NCBI RefSeq assembly: GCF_000002985.6 | Contig: NC_003284.9 | Location: 2,232,001 to 2,296,000, forward strand | Origin: Caenorhabditis elegans | Lineage: Eukaryota; Nematoda; Chromadorea; Rhabditida; Rhabditidae | DNA: 64,000 nt | Direction: 5' to 3' | In this document: piece after piece, positions 1 to 11,601 of the stretch | Position numbering within the stretch: the stretch's first letter is position 1 | Layout: each line of letters begins with the position of its first letter | The notes under the pieces: generated by a model | Database searches by the model: none | Told to the model about the DNA's origin: nothing | Seen by the model: only the letters and a program-made list of their open reading frames with translations | Position numbers and translations under genes: made by a program

Positions 1-642
1 GTCGGCGACTTGAAGGAGCAATGTCAAGTGTTTCTCTTCGACACCCTTTTCTTTGAAGTTTGGAGACACCGTTCCGATTAGGTTGCTAAAGCTTTTCGAG
101 TACTTTTTTCTTGGAGGAAGTAGGTTTTCACACACTTAAAACATCCGGTTATGACCTTCTTGCTCGCGACCATTTGAGGTGACAGAAGGATGAGTGAAAA
201 TGGAATTTAGATAAAAATCTGACTCTGACATTAACCAATGAATAATCGTTTCAAACAACAGGTGGCATAATTATTCGAGTATACCATACTCACTTTCATT
301 TCAGGTTTTTGTTTTCTAGAATGATTTATGATAAAATGTGAACTAACAGGAAAACCTTTTACCGTAAAATTTACACTTATTTTTTTCGAAATTCAATATG
401 ACCTGAAAAACTTGTAGTCTTCATTTTCTCTCTATTCTCAATGCACAAGAGTTTTACCAACAAACATCATGTTTCTACAATGACGATAATCGGATAAAAT
501 GATCAAAATAAAACTACAGATCTAGTAAATGAGAAAAGGAAGACACTGATCTTTTTTCACCAGTAATTTGTAAAACATATATAGTTCTATACTTTCATGA
601 TTGGTACGTTTTACAAAAGACTCCAAAAATAATGACGATACC
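1..642. other. Noncoding stretch at left edge
   Basis: I see no supportable gene. A short open frame at the extreme left edge (about 26 codons, + strand) could be the tail of a gene outside the window, but no splice signal or family resemblance supports it. The rest is AT-rich intergenic sequence. Confidence 0.4.
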
Positions 643-1000
643 TTAAAAGTGGAGTACCGAGGTCTGAGACATTGCATTTAACTGCGGAACATTAAAACGT
701 TCTGAAAATTTACTTTTAAACAAGTCATAGTGGTTCAAATTTTTGAATTAAAAGCATGTTTTCAGCTAAACTTGAAGATGTCAGTTGTTTCGCAAGAAAG
801 GTTTTCTTTGGTTATCACAGTTTAATTCGCTAATTTTTTCATGTTGTTTCTCTGAATGATATGCTTTCTCAGTCGATGGGTGCACAATTATGGCACCATT
901 TTCTGCGTCCATTGACCAAAAATGTATTTAAATCAACGAATGAACGCGTAATAAACGGACAAGAAAAGCATTAAAGAGTGTTAATAAAATAAAAATAAGG
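643..1000. repeat. TTAA-ended palindromic repeat, GGAGTACCG family
   Basis: It begins TTAAAAGTGGAGTACCG, the same terminal sequence style as the element at 57067-57397. Around 925-955 it contains an internal block (ATTTAAATCAACGAATGAAC and on) that recurs in the element inside the crn-4 intron near 24710. The right end is unclear because another repeat abuts it near 1000. Confidence 0.5.
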
Positions 1001-1002
1001 TA

Positions 1003-1100
1003 CCGTCCGCTGCGACACTGACAAGTTGACAACACTTTATATGTTTCAAAATTCGGTAGTTTCGGGCCATTTTGAGTCTCAAAAAGCAAAGACTGAGATT
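1003..1100. repeat. Diverged fragment of the GGTGGTGTAGTCGA repeat family
   Basis: The block CCGCTGCGACACTGACAAGT, followed by a 'gggccattttgagtct' stretch, matches the internal core of the full elements at 19617-20012 and 55369-55777. No terminal repeats are seen, so this is a truncated copy. Confidence 0.5.
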
Positions 1101-1349
1101 TCGACCGTGTGCCTTAAATTTCATCATAGATATCTTGTTTTTCCGAAATATCAAAGTTTGCTTCTTTGTGCTCAATTCTTCATTCCAAATTTGGTCTGAT
1201 AGGAACAAGCTTGGCAGCTTTTGTGCGGGAGCCCATCTGTGTGAAATAGGTCTCAACTGAAGCAGCCTTTCAGAAAAAGCTACAGCTGATGTCTGAATCC
1301 GTTCCCGTCAATTAAATGCAAATAACTGCATTGTGAAAATTAAGTAATT

Positions 1350-1510
1350 TTGTTTAAGCTTCTCGAGGCTTTGCTGAAAATTGACTCGAGGAAGAAGTTG
1401 TCCAAATTCGAAACATTGCACATGGTTCAGAATCATCTTGAATGCCTGTCACAGATTTTGACACAAGACTCCAAAAGTGAGAATCTCAAAAGCAAATCCG
1501 AATTATCAGT
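1350..1510 (+). pseudogene. Orphan lin-32/Atonal-like bHLH fragment (helix 2 to C-terminus)
   Basis: The + strand frame from about 1350 encodes KIDSRKKLSKFETLHMVQ, then a stretch ending CLSQIL, then TQDSKSENLKSKS. This is the loop, helix 2 and short tail of an Atonal-family bHLH protein. It is closest to what I remember of C. elegans LIN-32, whose gene I recall as a neighbour of vha-15. The basic region and most of helix 1 are missing upstream, where the sequence turns into AT-rich noncoding DNA. The frame stays open to a stop at 1572-1574 but loses resemblance after about 1510. Without the basic region it could not bind DNA by itself, so I call it a partial duplication or pseudogene. The alternative is an exon of a diverged paralogue whose first exon lies left of the window. 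Confidence 0.7.
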
Positions 1511-1574
1511 TATGCGAAATTTTCCTCAAAATGGCCCTGCACCTTTCCAGTTTGAACTCTCTTTTTTTTCATAG

Positions 1575-2320
1575 GTTTCAATAACGATTATGACAAAAAA
1601 AAATCGAATACTTTCCAAACTTTAATACGATACCTCTTGAAATAAATTTTTGAACATATTAAATTGTGTTTTTGACAAAATGAAACAGCCCAAATATGTA
1701 AAACCTCAGACATCGCAAGCTTCCGTGATAAATCTATCAAAAAAGTTCAAAGTCCGCATGATTTGTTCATTTCATACATTTTCAGGACTAGGATCAACAT
1801 ATTGGATACTAGACGAAACAATCGTCAAAAATCAGAAAATTCGCTACAAGGATCTGTTGCGTCGGGTGTGGCGATTTTTTTCCTTTTTTCCAATTTTTAG
1901 TCAGTTTTCTTTTTTTCTACGTAACATTCCGATTTTCTTGCCCTTTTCATTTAATCAAATCGATAATTATTGGTTTGAAATTTTGCAATTCACAAAATGA
2001 CGGGAGTAGGTATTATTTTATTTTATTTTTTTACCGCCAAATTTTTAACTTATGGTGGAAAACCTCACCTGGTGCGTAAGGTCCCGCAGCGAAAATCTCT
2101 ATTTCTCTCTTCACAGCATGCTCTCTCATCGGCGTTTTTTTGAAGAGATGGTGGCAGCGATAAAGAGAGAGAGGGAGAGAGATAATTTTTCTCTGAGGAG
2201 ACGCAGGCATGTAGTTTCACACTAGAAATGCGTTTGAAAGACTGGCTGTTGCAGCCATGTTTTCTGTATTCCACTTTGCGTTTTTTCTCATTTTTAATAA
2301 TTCTCATTTAGTTTCTAATT
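1575..2320. other. Intergenic region upstream of the first full gene
   Basis: No gene is supported. The stretch 2090-2230 is less AT-rich, with CT/GA runs (a GA-rich tract near 2160-2180), typical of nematode upstream regions. A TTTTCAG acceptor at 2319-2325 lies directly before the next start codon and is a likely trans-splice site. Confidence 0.5.
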
Positions 2321-2325
2321 TTCAG

Positions 2326-4464
2326 ATGTCTGAAGAAGATCAGTCAGCTCCGAATGGTTCGGTACCTGGTCCGGACGCTAAGGCTTGGCCGGAACTTACA
2401 GTTGATCTCGAACCCGAAGTGTGGAGGTAAGTTATGTATTGCAAAAAGTGGGAAACTCAAGCATCATTACTTTTCAGAGCTTTGTATCGAGAAAAACACG
2501 GTGAAAAATTCCGATGCTCAGTTGAAATGCTCATGGAACTTGAGGAAATTTCGTGTGAAATTGAGGCTGAACAGAAGCTTCTCGATATCCTTGTGAAAGT
2601 CACATTCATTGAAAGAAATCTGTGTTTGAATGGCCCACAAAGTGGAGAGAGTCTCTTCGAAAGTCTGGAAGAAGCTAGATCGGATGAGCAGCCACTGTTA
2701 TTCGCAACGGTCTCCGATCTGACATCATTCTGTGACTCCATGAAGCCAATATTCCAAACCGAGAAAGTGAAGGGTACACTTATATATCGCAATTCTGGAT
2801 ATCAATCTCGTCGTTTCATTCAATACATTCGTAGAAGACTTGAGCCTGGTGACGTCATCGATTCCACAACTTTTCGTCAAGTGTAAGTCTATATGGTGTT
2901 TCGTTACATTAATTACATGTTTTTCAGAATTCAAGACTTTCAAGAGACAATTGGCGTTCCTGATTCTGTGAAGACTTTTGCAAAAAGTGAGCTGACGCTT
3001 GATTTTACCTCTCTGCGTACTGTGGCGCGCAATGTTCCAGGATTTCGATATGGTAATATAGATATGTAACACTGAATGAATAACCCTTAATTTTCAGATA
3101 AAAGCCTAGAACGCCTCGATTTGACACCAGAAGCTGAACATCATCTTCCACTCCATTTGCCAATTTTCACGGAAACTCTCGATTTCAACAACCCGCATAA
3201 ACACGACTATTCACGAGTATTCTCTTGTTATGTTAGAAACGATTGCACCCAATACCCAAATCGATTGAAGGTATGATTTCTTATCTATCTCTATGAAAAT
3301 AAATATAATTTTTCAGGGAACTGTCGTTTCTGAGACTGGGCTTGGAATCGGTTTTATGTGCTTCCAGGACAACATGAAAGACTATCTTGGCAATGATTTG
3401 GAAAAGGGCACATTCAATGCAGCCAATTACAGATTTGTAAGTATTCCATCGTTGTAAGGGATTTTGTAAAATTTACTCATAAATGAGCAAAAATGAGAGA
3501 ATTTCATGATTTTAAATGTCCCGTCAAAGTTTAGGCAAATTGCTACATTTTTGAGAACTATGATCTTTTGAGGAAATCTAAAGCAATGTCACATGTAATG
3601 GCCCGTAGAATGTTTGAACACAATTAATTGAAGAAAAATTACAGTATAAAAATCTTTTTTAAAAAAGTTTTTTGGTCGAGTTCCAACATTATGAGTAACA
3701 AAAACTTAGTAGTAGTTGTCACTTTGACAGAAAATAAAACATTTCCAAACGTTTGTGAAAAGTTTTACTATGGTAACTGGTCACTTTGGCACTATGGGAG
3801 TAGTTTAAAACATTTTCCAAGCTGGCGCTACTCCACTAGGTAGATCAGCTTCAGATTTTCAGATTGTATAACTCATTCTGAATTGCCCGAAAATGATTCA
3901 AGGTGGCCTATCATTTACGGAATTTTGTCTGGAAATGTAGTACTTGGTCGTATTAGTAAGAATATAAAAAGAAACCACAAAACAGTTCCAGGAAATACAA
4001 AAAAAGCTGACCGAAAAACACGGAGCCTATTTTCAGATCTTCATTACGGCTAGCCACTTTTTCATAGTTTTCTACACTTTTTAAAATTCTGCAATTAATT
4101 AAAAAGTTAGAATTCATACTCAAACCTGTCAAAAATATTTCATTCTTAAACCATAATTTGTACAAAAAAAGCTTTAGATCTTCAAAAAAAAAATTATTAA
4201 AATTTTCAGCTCGCCGTAGAAGGAAACATTAATCCCAGCAACCTTTACGAACAATTTGAAGTGTTCAAAGTGGTGAACATTCCCTTCGGCTTTGACAACA
4301 ATCTTGTCACAACCGGGAACGAAACGATCTACCGGGTGCATTTCAATTTGGAAAAAGTGGACTCAACGTTTGAAAATGTGCAAACCGAACTTGAAGCTAC
4401 TCTAAGACGTGTAGTTCACCGAACTCGGAAATCGAAAGAAGACAACGATAATTCGGATGATTAA
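2326..4464 (+). CDS. Unrecognised 392-aa protein, six exons
   Basis: Exons: 2326-2426, 2478-2882, 2928-3052, 3098-3270, 3317-3436, 4210-4464. All introns are GT-AG, the frame is continuous, and the total is 393 codons with stop. The start is the ATG immediately after a TTTTCAG acceptor, the usual arrangement for a spliced-leader site. I recognise no family. The N-terminus is short and acidic/polar. The middle has a basic patch (YQSRRFIQYIRRRLEPGD, about residues 150-170). The C-terminus ends in an acidic tail (RKSKEDNDNSDD). There is no signal peptide or membrane segment, which suggests a soluble intracellular protein. Intron 5 (773 bp) carries a palindromic repeat. A polyadenylation hexamer follows at 4685. 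It may be nematode-specific; the exon structure is secure, the function is not known. Confidence 0.85.
3620..3842. repeat. Partial GGAGTAGCG/CGCTACTCC palindromic repeat in intron 5
   Basis: The right end GGCGCTACTCCACTAGG (near 3823-3840) matches the ends of the full element at 17510-17967. Nearby 'ggcactatgggagtagttt' is the same family's subterminal sequence. The left end has decayed. It lies wholly inside an intron. Confidence 0.5.
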
Positions 4465-4684
4465 TGAGCCCGCGGACCAGAAGTTTTTCATCAATTACTC
4501 TAATTTTTAACGTGCATAATGTTTTTCATGATCTCCCATGTTGAATGAATTTATTTTTGAAAAAGCTCACTTGCTCCTCAATCACAAACCATATCTTATT
4601 CTTCATCCCAACCCCATTGTTTTCCATTGTTTTATCAATTTTTCACACATATCTTCATTTATTTATTACGTTTTTTTTTTCCAA

Positions 4685-4690
4685 AATAAA
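4685..4690 (+). other. Polyadenylation signal AATAAA
   Basis: An AATAAA hexamer 221 nt after the stop codon of the 2326-4464 gene. It is the first canonical signal downstream in the sense direction. Confidence 0.6.
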
Positions 4691-5910
4691 CTGAGAATCG
4701 CTGTTGAATCGAAATCAATTTTATTTTGAAGCATTTAAATTAGAACTCCTCATGTATTTTCCGTTATCACGGATGATTTGATTGTCGAGAATTTTACGTG
4801 GAAAATGTAGCGAGGAGCGGAACTTTTATTTGGAAACTTTATAAAATATAGTGCTCGAAAGCGTTAAAACTTTTATTCAAACGTCTATGGGCCTAAAGAT
4901 TATTCTGGAAAGCATTATGTTAAGCCAACAAATATACAAATGAAGTAACTTGTTTTTAGATCGTTGCGAGACCTACACTGATATCTCAAAATTACATTAC
5001 CAATTTGAAATTTAAAAAAGAATTTTCAAAGCACGTAAAATATGGTATAGTTCAAAAACTTTTTTTGAGAAATTGGGGTCTCCCTTGATAAATATAGAAA
5101 AAAACTGATTCACTATAAATCATGACATATGTGAATTTTTTTAGAAAATAAATTTGAAAGTCACTGACGTTTCAGGGTTATAGAGCTCAGTCAGTTCTAG
5201 AAAACCGTACACATTTATTCTCAGAACATTTAAAATTTTGTTATACCGTTGCCAACAATATTTTCTTGATCTTTGCTCTCAGTGTTTTGTAAATCTAAGC
5301 AGTTTGACTTTAACAAGCGTGACCAATTAATTTACAATTCGAGATTATTATTAGAAATTTCACGCCAGATCAGAAAATATTTTTTAAAAAAACCTTAAAA
5401 TTTAAAAATAGCATATCATAGAATACATGGAATTTTGATGAGCACAAAATTAATATGTGAAAAAAACTTTCGAATTTGATTGAAATTTGGAAAAATTGAT
5501 AATTTTTTACTCAATCCATTTCCCGTGTTTCATCTCCCCGAAAAATATCCTATGCCATTTTTCTCTCCCCTCACCTTTGCCTATCGATTTTGACAGAGGG
5601 ACGGCTAGTAGAGACGCAGATAGAAAAGGAAACACTGCTCTCTTCTCTCTCGCCGTACGACGGGTCTCGCAACGATCACCGACCAGCCAGTGATTGTTGT
5701 TCTCTAACCATGATCTCTTGCATTTATTCCACTACTTTTCGAGTGTTTTTGAAGTTCTGGAATGCAAGTTTTTAGTTTTCGTCGTCGGAGTCAATAGATA
5801 AACACAATTTGAAACTTATATCGTCGTTTAAATTGTTTTTACTCCTATTTGAACATTTTTTCTTGGCAATTTTTTGAAATTGGTTAAAAAAATCATTTAA
5901 AAAATTTCAG
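4691..5910. promoter_or_regulatory. Intergenic region and vha-15 upstream sequence
   Basis: No gene is seen. Between about 5545 and 5700 the base composition rises in C and G, with CT-rich runs and 'gagacgcagata'- and 'cgacgggtctcgcaac'-like stretches typical of worm promoter regions. The region ends in the acceptor AAATTTCAG at 5902-5910, two bases before the vha-15 start, probably the trans-splice site. Confidence 0.5.
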
Positions 5911-5912
5911 CA

Positions 5913-7903
5913 ATGGCGGAAGTTCCTCATCACAATATCCCTGCGGTCGACATGCTCAACGCAACGTCTCGTCTTCAGCTCGAGGCTCAGGAGGTAAGAA
6001 AAACGTTATTTTCACTTTGATTTTCCGATAATTTGTGCATTTTCAGCTCCGTAACAATAAGCCAAACTGGGGATCTTACTTCCGCTCTCAAATGATTCAA
6101 GAAGACGACTACAACTTCATCACCAGCTTTGAAAACGCCAAGGTGAGATTATTTAATTTAACAACTGTGAAAATTGAATATATGTATAAATTTTAGTCGA
6201 AAGAAGAGCGTGACCAGGTTCTTGCCGCTAACAATGCCAATGGACAGGCAGCTAAGACCATGGCAAACCTCATCACTCAAGTCGCCAAGGATCAGAATGT
6301 ACGATATGTGCTTACTCTTTTCGACGACATGCTTCAGGTAAGAATTTACAAAGGTCTTGTGATCAATAATAGAAAAAATATTCAGGAAGACAAATCCCGC
6401 GTGGAACTTTTCCACTCTGCGGCTGCTCGTCAGAAGCGCACCGTCTGGTCGCAATATCTTGGAATCTTGCAACGACAAGATAATTTCATAGTCAACCAGG
6501 TATTTTTTGGGTGTTAAATGTTTTGGCATTAATTATGTCGTAATCCAGATGAGCTCCATCATTGCCAAGCTTGCCTGCTTTGGAACAACTCGCATGGAGG
6601 GACAAGATCTTCAGTACTACTTCTCCTTCCTCAAGGAGCAGCTTAAAAACTCTACGGTAAGAGTTTAAGTTTGCAATTTTAATTTTATGAATTTAAAGTT
6701 TCAGACCAACGACTACATGAACACCACTGCTCGTTGCCTTCAGATGATGCTCCGTCACGATGAATACAGACATGAATTCGTTGATTCTGACGGAGTTCAG
6801 ACTCTTGTCACTGCTCTCAATGGAAAGACCAACTTCCAGTTGCAATATCAACTTATCTTTGCTGTTTGGTGCCTCACTTTCAACGCCGACATTGCCAGAA
6901 AAGCTCCATCTCTTGGACTTATTCAAGCTCTCGGAGATATTCTTTCCGAGTCCACGAAGGAAAAGGTCATCAGAATCATTCTCGCTTCTTTCGTGAACAT
7001 TTTGAGCAAGGTTGATGAGCGTGAAGTCAAGAGGGAGGCTGCTCTCCAGATGGTTCAATGCAAAACTTTGAAGACTTTGGAGCTGATGGATGCTAAGAAA
7101 TACGACGACCCAGATCTTGAGGATGATGTCAAGTTCCTCACTGAAGAGCTGACCCTTTCAGTGCACGACTTGAGCTCCTACGATGAGTATTACAGCGAGG
7201 TAAATCTAAATCTCACCAAGACTTGCGGATTTGGGAGTCAGGTTCACTGCCTGGTGGTGCTCCCACTGGGCTATAATTTGAGCCACGTCCTAGCCAGGAA
7301 CCGTGGCCGATAATCCAGTCGTGGATTACTGCACTTCTCAATAGAAGCTGGCCGAACCTAGGGGGTGAGGCCGGACTTGAACTCGTGACCTCCAGATTGC
7401 TAGCGACCACCACTACCGACTTAGCTATCCTGACCCCGGATAATAGTTTTCATTAAATTGCAGGTTCGTTCCGGACGTCTTCAATGGTCTCCAGTGCACA
7501 AGTCAGAGAAGTTCTGGCGTGAAAACGCTTCCAAGTTCAATGACAAGCAATTCGAAGTTGTCAAGATCCTTATCAAGCTTCTTGAATCTAGTCATGACCC
7601 ACTGATCCTTTGTGTTGCTTCTCATGATATCGGAGAGTATGTTCGTCATTACCCGAGAGGAAAGACGTAAGTGTAAATGAGAATACTGCAATTTTCAAAT
7701 CAGAGTCTTCAAAATTCAATGTTTCCAGCGTCGTCGAGCAGTATCAAGGTAAGGCAGCTGTTATGCGTCTCCTGACTGCCGAGGATCCAAATGTTCGCTA
7801 CCATGCTCTTCTTGCTGTTCAGAAGCTTATGGTCCACAACTGGGAATATCTTGGCAAGCAATTGGACAGTGACGTTCAAACAGATACTGTCGCCGTGAAG
7901 TAA
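5913..7903 (+). CDS. vha-15: V-type proton ATPase subunit H
   Basis: Exons: 5913-5993, 6047-6142, 6197-6337, 6386-6499, 6549-6656, 6705-7199, 7464-7666, 7729-7903; 470 residues, the usual size for subunit H (Vma13p). This subunit of the cytosolic V1 sector stabilises the complex and couples or silences ATP hydrolysis when V1 leaves V0. The protein is all helical repeats, as expected of the HEAT/ARM-like fold. Strong family blocks include [16 protein letters not shown] (N-domain), [20 protein letters not shown] and [21 protein letters not shown] (C-domain, before the end). No membrane segment is present. The start ATG follows a TTTCAG acceptor. Codons such as CTC, AAG and GGA are frequent, as in highly expressed worm genes. 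Intron 6 (7200-7463) contains a tRNA-derived repeat. C. elegans vha-15 is, from memory, T14F9.1 on X. Confidence 0.96.
7205..7440 (-). mobile_element. tRNA-derived SINE-like element in vha-15 intron 6
   Basis: On the minus strand, positions 7437 down to about 7365 read like a tRNA. The start is GGGGTCA. A perfect A-box TAGCTAAGTCGG lies at complement 7416-7427 and a B-box-like GAGTTCAAGTCC at complement 7373-7384, with tRNA-like spacing. The 3' half then reads GGCCTCACCCC. The two ends can form an acceptor stem with one mismatch in seven, but the T stem pairs poorly, so this is not a functional tRNA. About 150 bp of unrelated body follows to roughly 7210. A pol III promoter head fused to a non-tRNA body is the plan of a SINE. 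Target-site duplications are not obvious. Confidence 0.65.
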
Positions 7904-8394
7904 ATCCCTTTCTGAAAATGCAATCTTATCTATCATTCACATTCCACTTGACCCCCAAACTAACTTTTGTTGTATAAAAATACAGTGTATTATTCTTTTG
8001 AAACTTCACTTCGTATTGTCGTTGTCACTGTACTATGCTTGTACACCACATTCCCATTTCTCTCTCTCTACCCGATACCGAACATCGTCTCACTGTACTT
8101 TTTTAGTGATAAATTTCATCTAGTTTTTACCTTCTACCTACATGTTCATCTAGTTACTTATTTTTCTGCGATATACTATTTTTTGTTTTAGTGATGATAC
8201 CTGTTCAATTTTTCACTTATTTGCAACGCCCAATAAGTAAAGTTTTTGAATTTTTTTTCTTGAAAGTATAATTATGTATTTGCCGATTGGAAAATCGTCG
8301 CGATCATTCTAAGATCTTGTCAATTTCAGGACAATACGAAAAGAAACATCAACTTGCCGTTTTTGTTTTGAAGAGCAAAAAATTGTTCAACTGA

Positions 8395-8400
8395 AATAAA
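8395..8400 (+). other. Polyadenylation signal AATAAA after vha-15
   Basis: A canonical hexamer 492 nt beyond the vha-15 stop. The nearer AATAAG at about 8231 may be used instead, so the true cleavage site is uncertain. Confidence 0.45.
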
Positions 8401-9840
8401 AGTTCTCTTCTGTTAAGATATGAAGTTTTGTAAAATTGAAAACGATTAACTTTATTCTATATATTTACTTTAGTCCAGAAAGTGAAAAAAATGCTGATTG
8501 TGAAATTACAGCGGAAGTTTTGGAATAGATCAAAAATAATTTGTCACCTCACTAGTTTTGCATGCAGAAAAGTTACAACTTTTGCAATTGTATCTGCTTG
8601 TGATTTTTAAGTGACTCACTTCAATCAATATTTAGAGATTTGTTGAAACCTATATTTGAATTATCAAAAAAATATGATTGATTGTGAATTCGTTTTTTGT
8701 GCTCCGCTGCGCCCAACTGGTATGGGACTCCCCCTCCATTTGAGCAGTTTAGGGCATTTCCGATTTTTTTCATAGAAAACTAGTTTTGGAATCGGGTTCA
8801 GCATACTAAAAAACCTATGAGTCTATAATTTTTTCCTGATATCTCAAAACTTGAGAACAAAAGAGCAAAAAGTTGAAAAATCGACCGCCCAACTGCTACG
8901 GGAACCCCTGAGATTTTCGATAATTTTGACAAAAAATCTCATTTTTTCGAAAGAAACCAAATTTTTCAGTTTCAAAGTTTCATTTCATTGTGTAATTCGG
9001 TGGTGTACTTTTCATTTTTCATATCATGGAAATAACTGAAAACATGCAAAAGCACGATTTTTAATATTTTATGATCTTTAAGCCCGACTTGAAGCAACTG
9101 AGTTGGCTGACAATTTCAACAACTGTGAGCCATTATAGAGCCAATATTGTACATAGCGTTTACCAAGCTTTTTGGTGCCACTCGACTTTTAAGCTCATAT
9201 CTGAGCAGCCGATAGAGCTTTCTTTACAAAAATTTACAGACTTATGCTGAAAAATATACAAATCATGAACCATTAACAATAGCTTTATCAATCTTCAAAT
9301 AAGTTTGGTCTTATTTATTTCATATACGCAATGAAACTAAGTTTATTTATGTTTTCGAATTTTCGATTTTCGATTTTCGAAATATATTTTCAGAAATCCC
9401 AGAAATATTTCAGGAATTCGAATTGATCACATATCAGATACCAAGGACCGTCAAATTATTTTTGTTCAAAACCCGCCGCTAACTCTCGGAACATAGATCC
9501 GATAATTGCGTTATGAACTCGAAATTCGACACATTTGTTTAAGCAACGTAACTTGTATGATTTAAATTGAAAAAAATAAATAATTCTAGATTTATTTTTA
9601 GACGCGCCTAGAAAATGAGGTCGTAAGGTTTTATCGAATCACTTGATATATCTTAAAATAACAGACTTATCTCTCTATAAAGTGCTCACAAAGTTCTGAC
9701 GTTTTTCCCACAATCTTTTCCTTTGCGAATCCACGTTAATTTTTAAAGCTTTTTACTTTTCAGTGTTCAGAAGATTGAGGTTTTTGTGCTCTGAAAAGTT
9801 CAACCCAACCCCAAAAACATCATTTTTAATCTGGTACAAC
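8401..9840. repeat. Intergenic region holding a dispersed repeat (8690-8960)
   Basis: Between 8690 and 8960 the order of blocks (CCCAACTGNTANGGGANNCCCC, then 'gcatttccgatttttttcata', then 'ggaatcgggttcagcatac', then GTTGAAAAATCGAC) recurs at 51615-51780. These are two copies of one dispersed element. The rest, 8961-9840, is AT-rich with no supportable gene and has a short ATTTTCGATTTTCGA run near 9358. Confidence 0.5.
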
Positions 9841-9875
9841 ATATAACAGTTTATGTCAAAAAATCAACAATTTTC

Positions 9876-11246
<1,371 letters not shown>

Positions 11247-11601
11247 TTATTGTAAAAAAACGGTATTAAATGTGAAAAATTGAACAAAAAAGGTCCAAAT
11301 CAGTAAGATATGCAACAAAAAAGGTAATGTAAAAAGAAATTGGAATGTGTTCAAATGAAAACGTTTTTGGAGCAACAGAAAAAAAGTAAAGAACAACCGG
11401 TCATTCAAAATCACCTAAGACAGAAATTTGGAAATGAGGAGAACAGATAAGGAATAGGTTGACAAGAATTTTGAGAATCACAATTGAAAGTTAACCGTTT
11501 CAGAACAGAGATCTATTGATGGAAGCAATTGAAAGAAGGCCGGAAACAAATTTTTGAGTAAAATGAAAAGGAAAGCAACTAGAAGTATATGATAACAACG
11601 A

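Noticed and set aside
7371-7437. Functional tRNA gene on the minus strand in the vha-15 intron
   Set aside because: The A-box is perfect, but the T stem does not pair properly, the acceptor stem has a mismatch, and it continues into a non-tRNA body. SINE-like origin is more likely.
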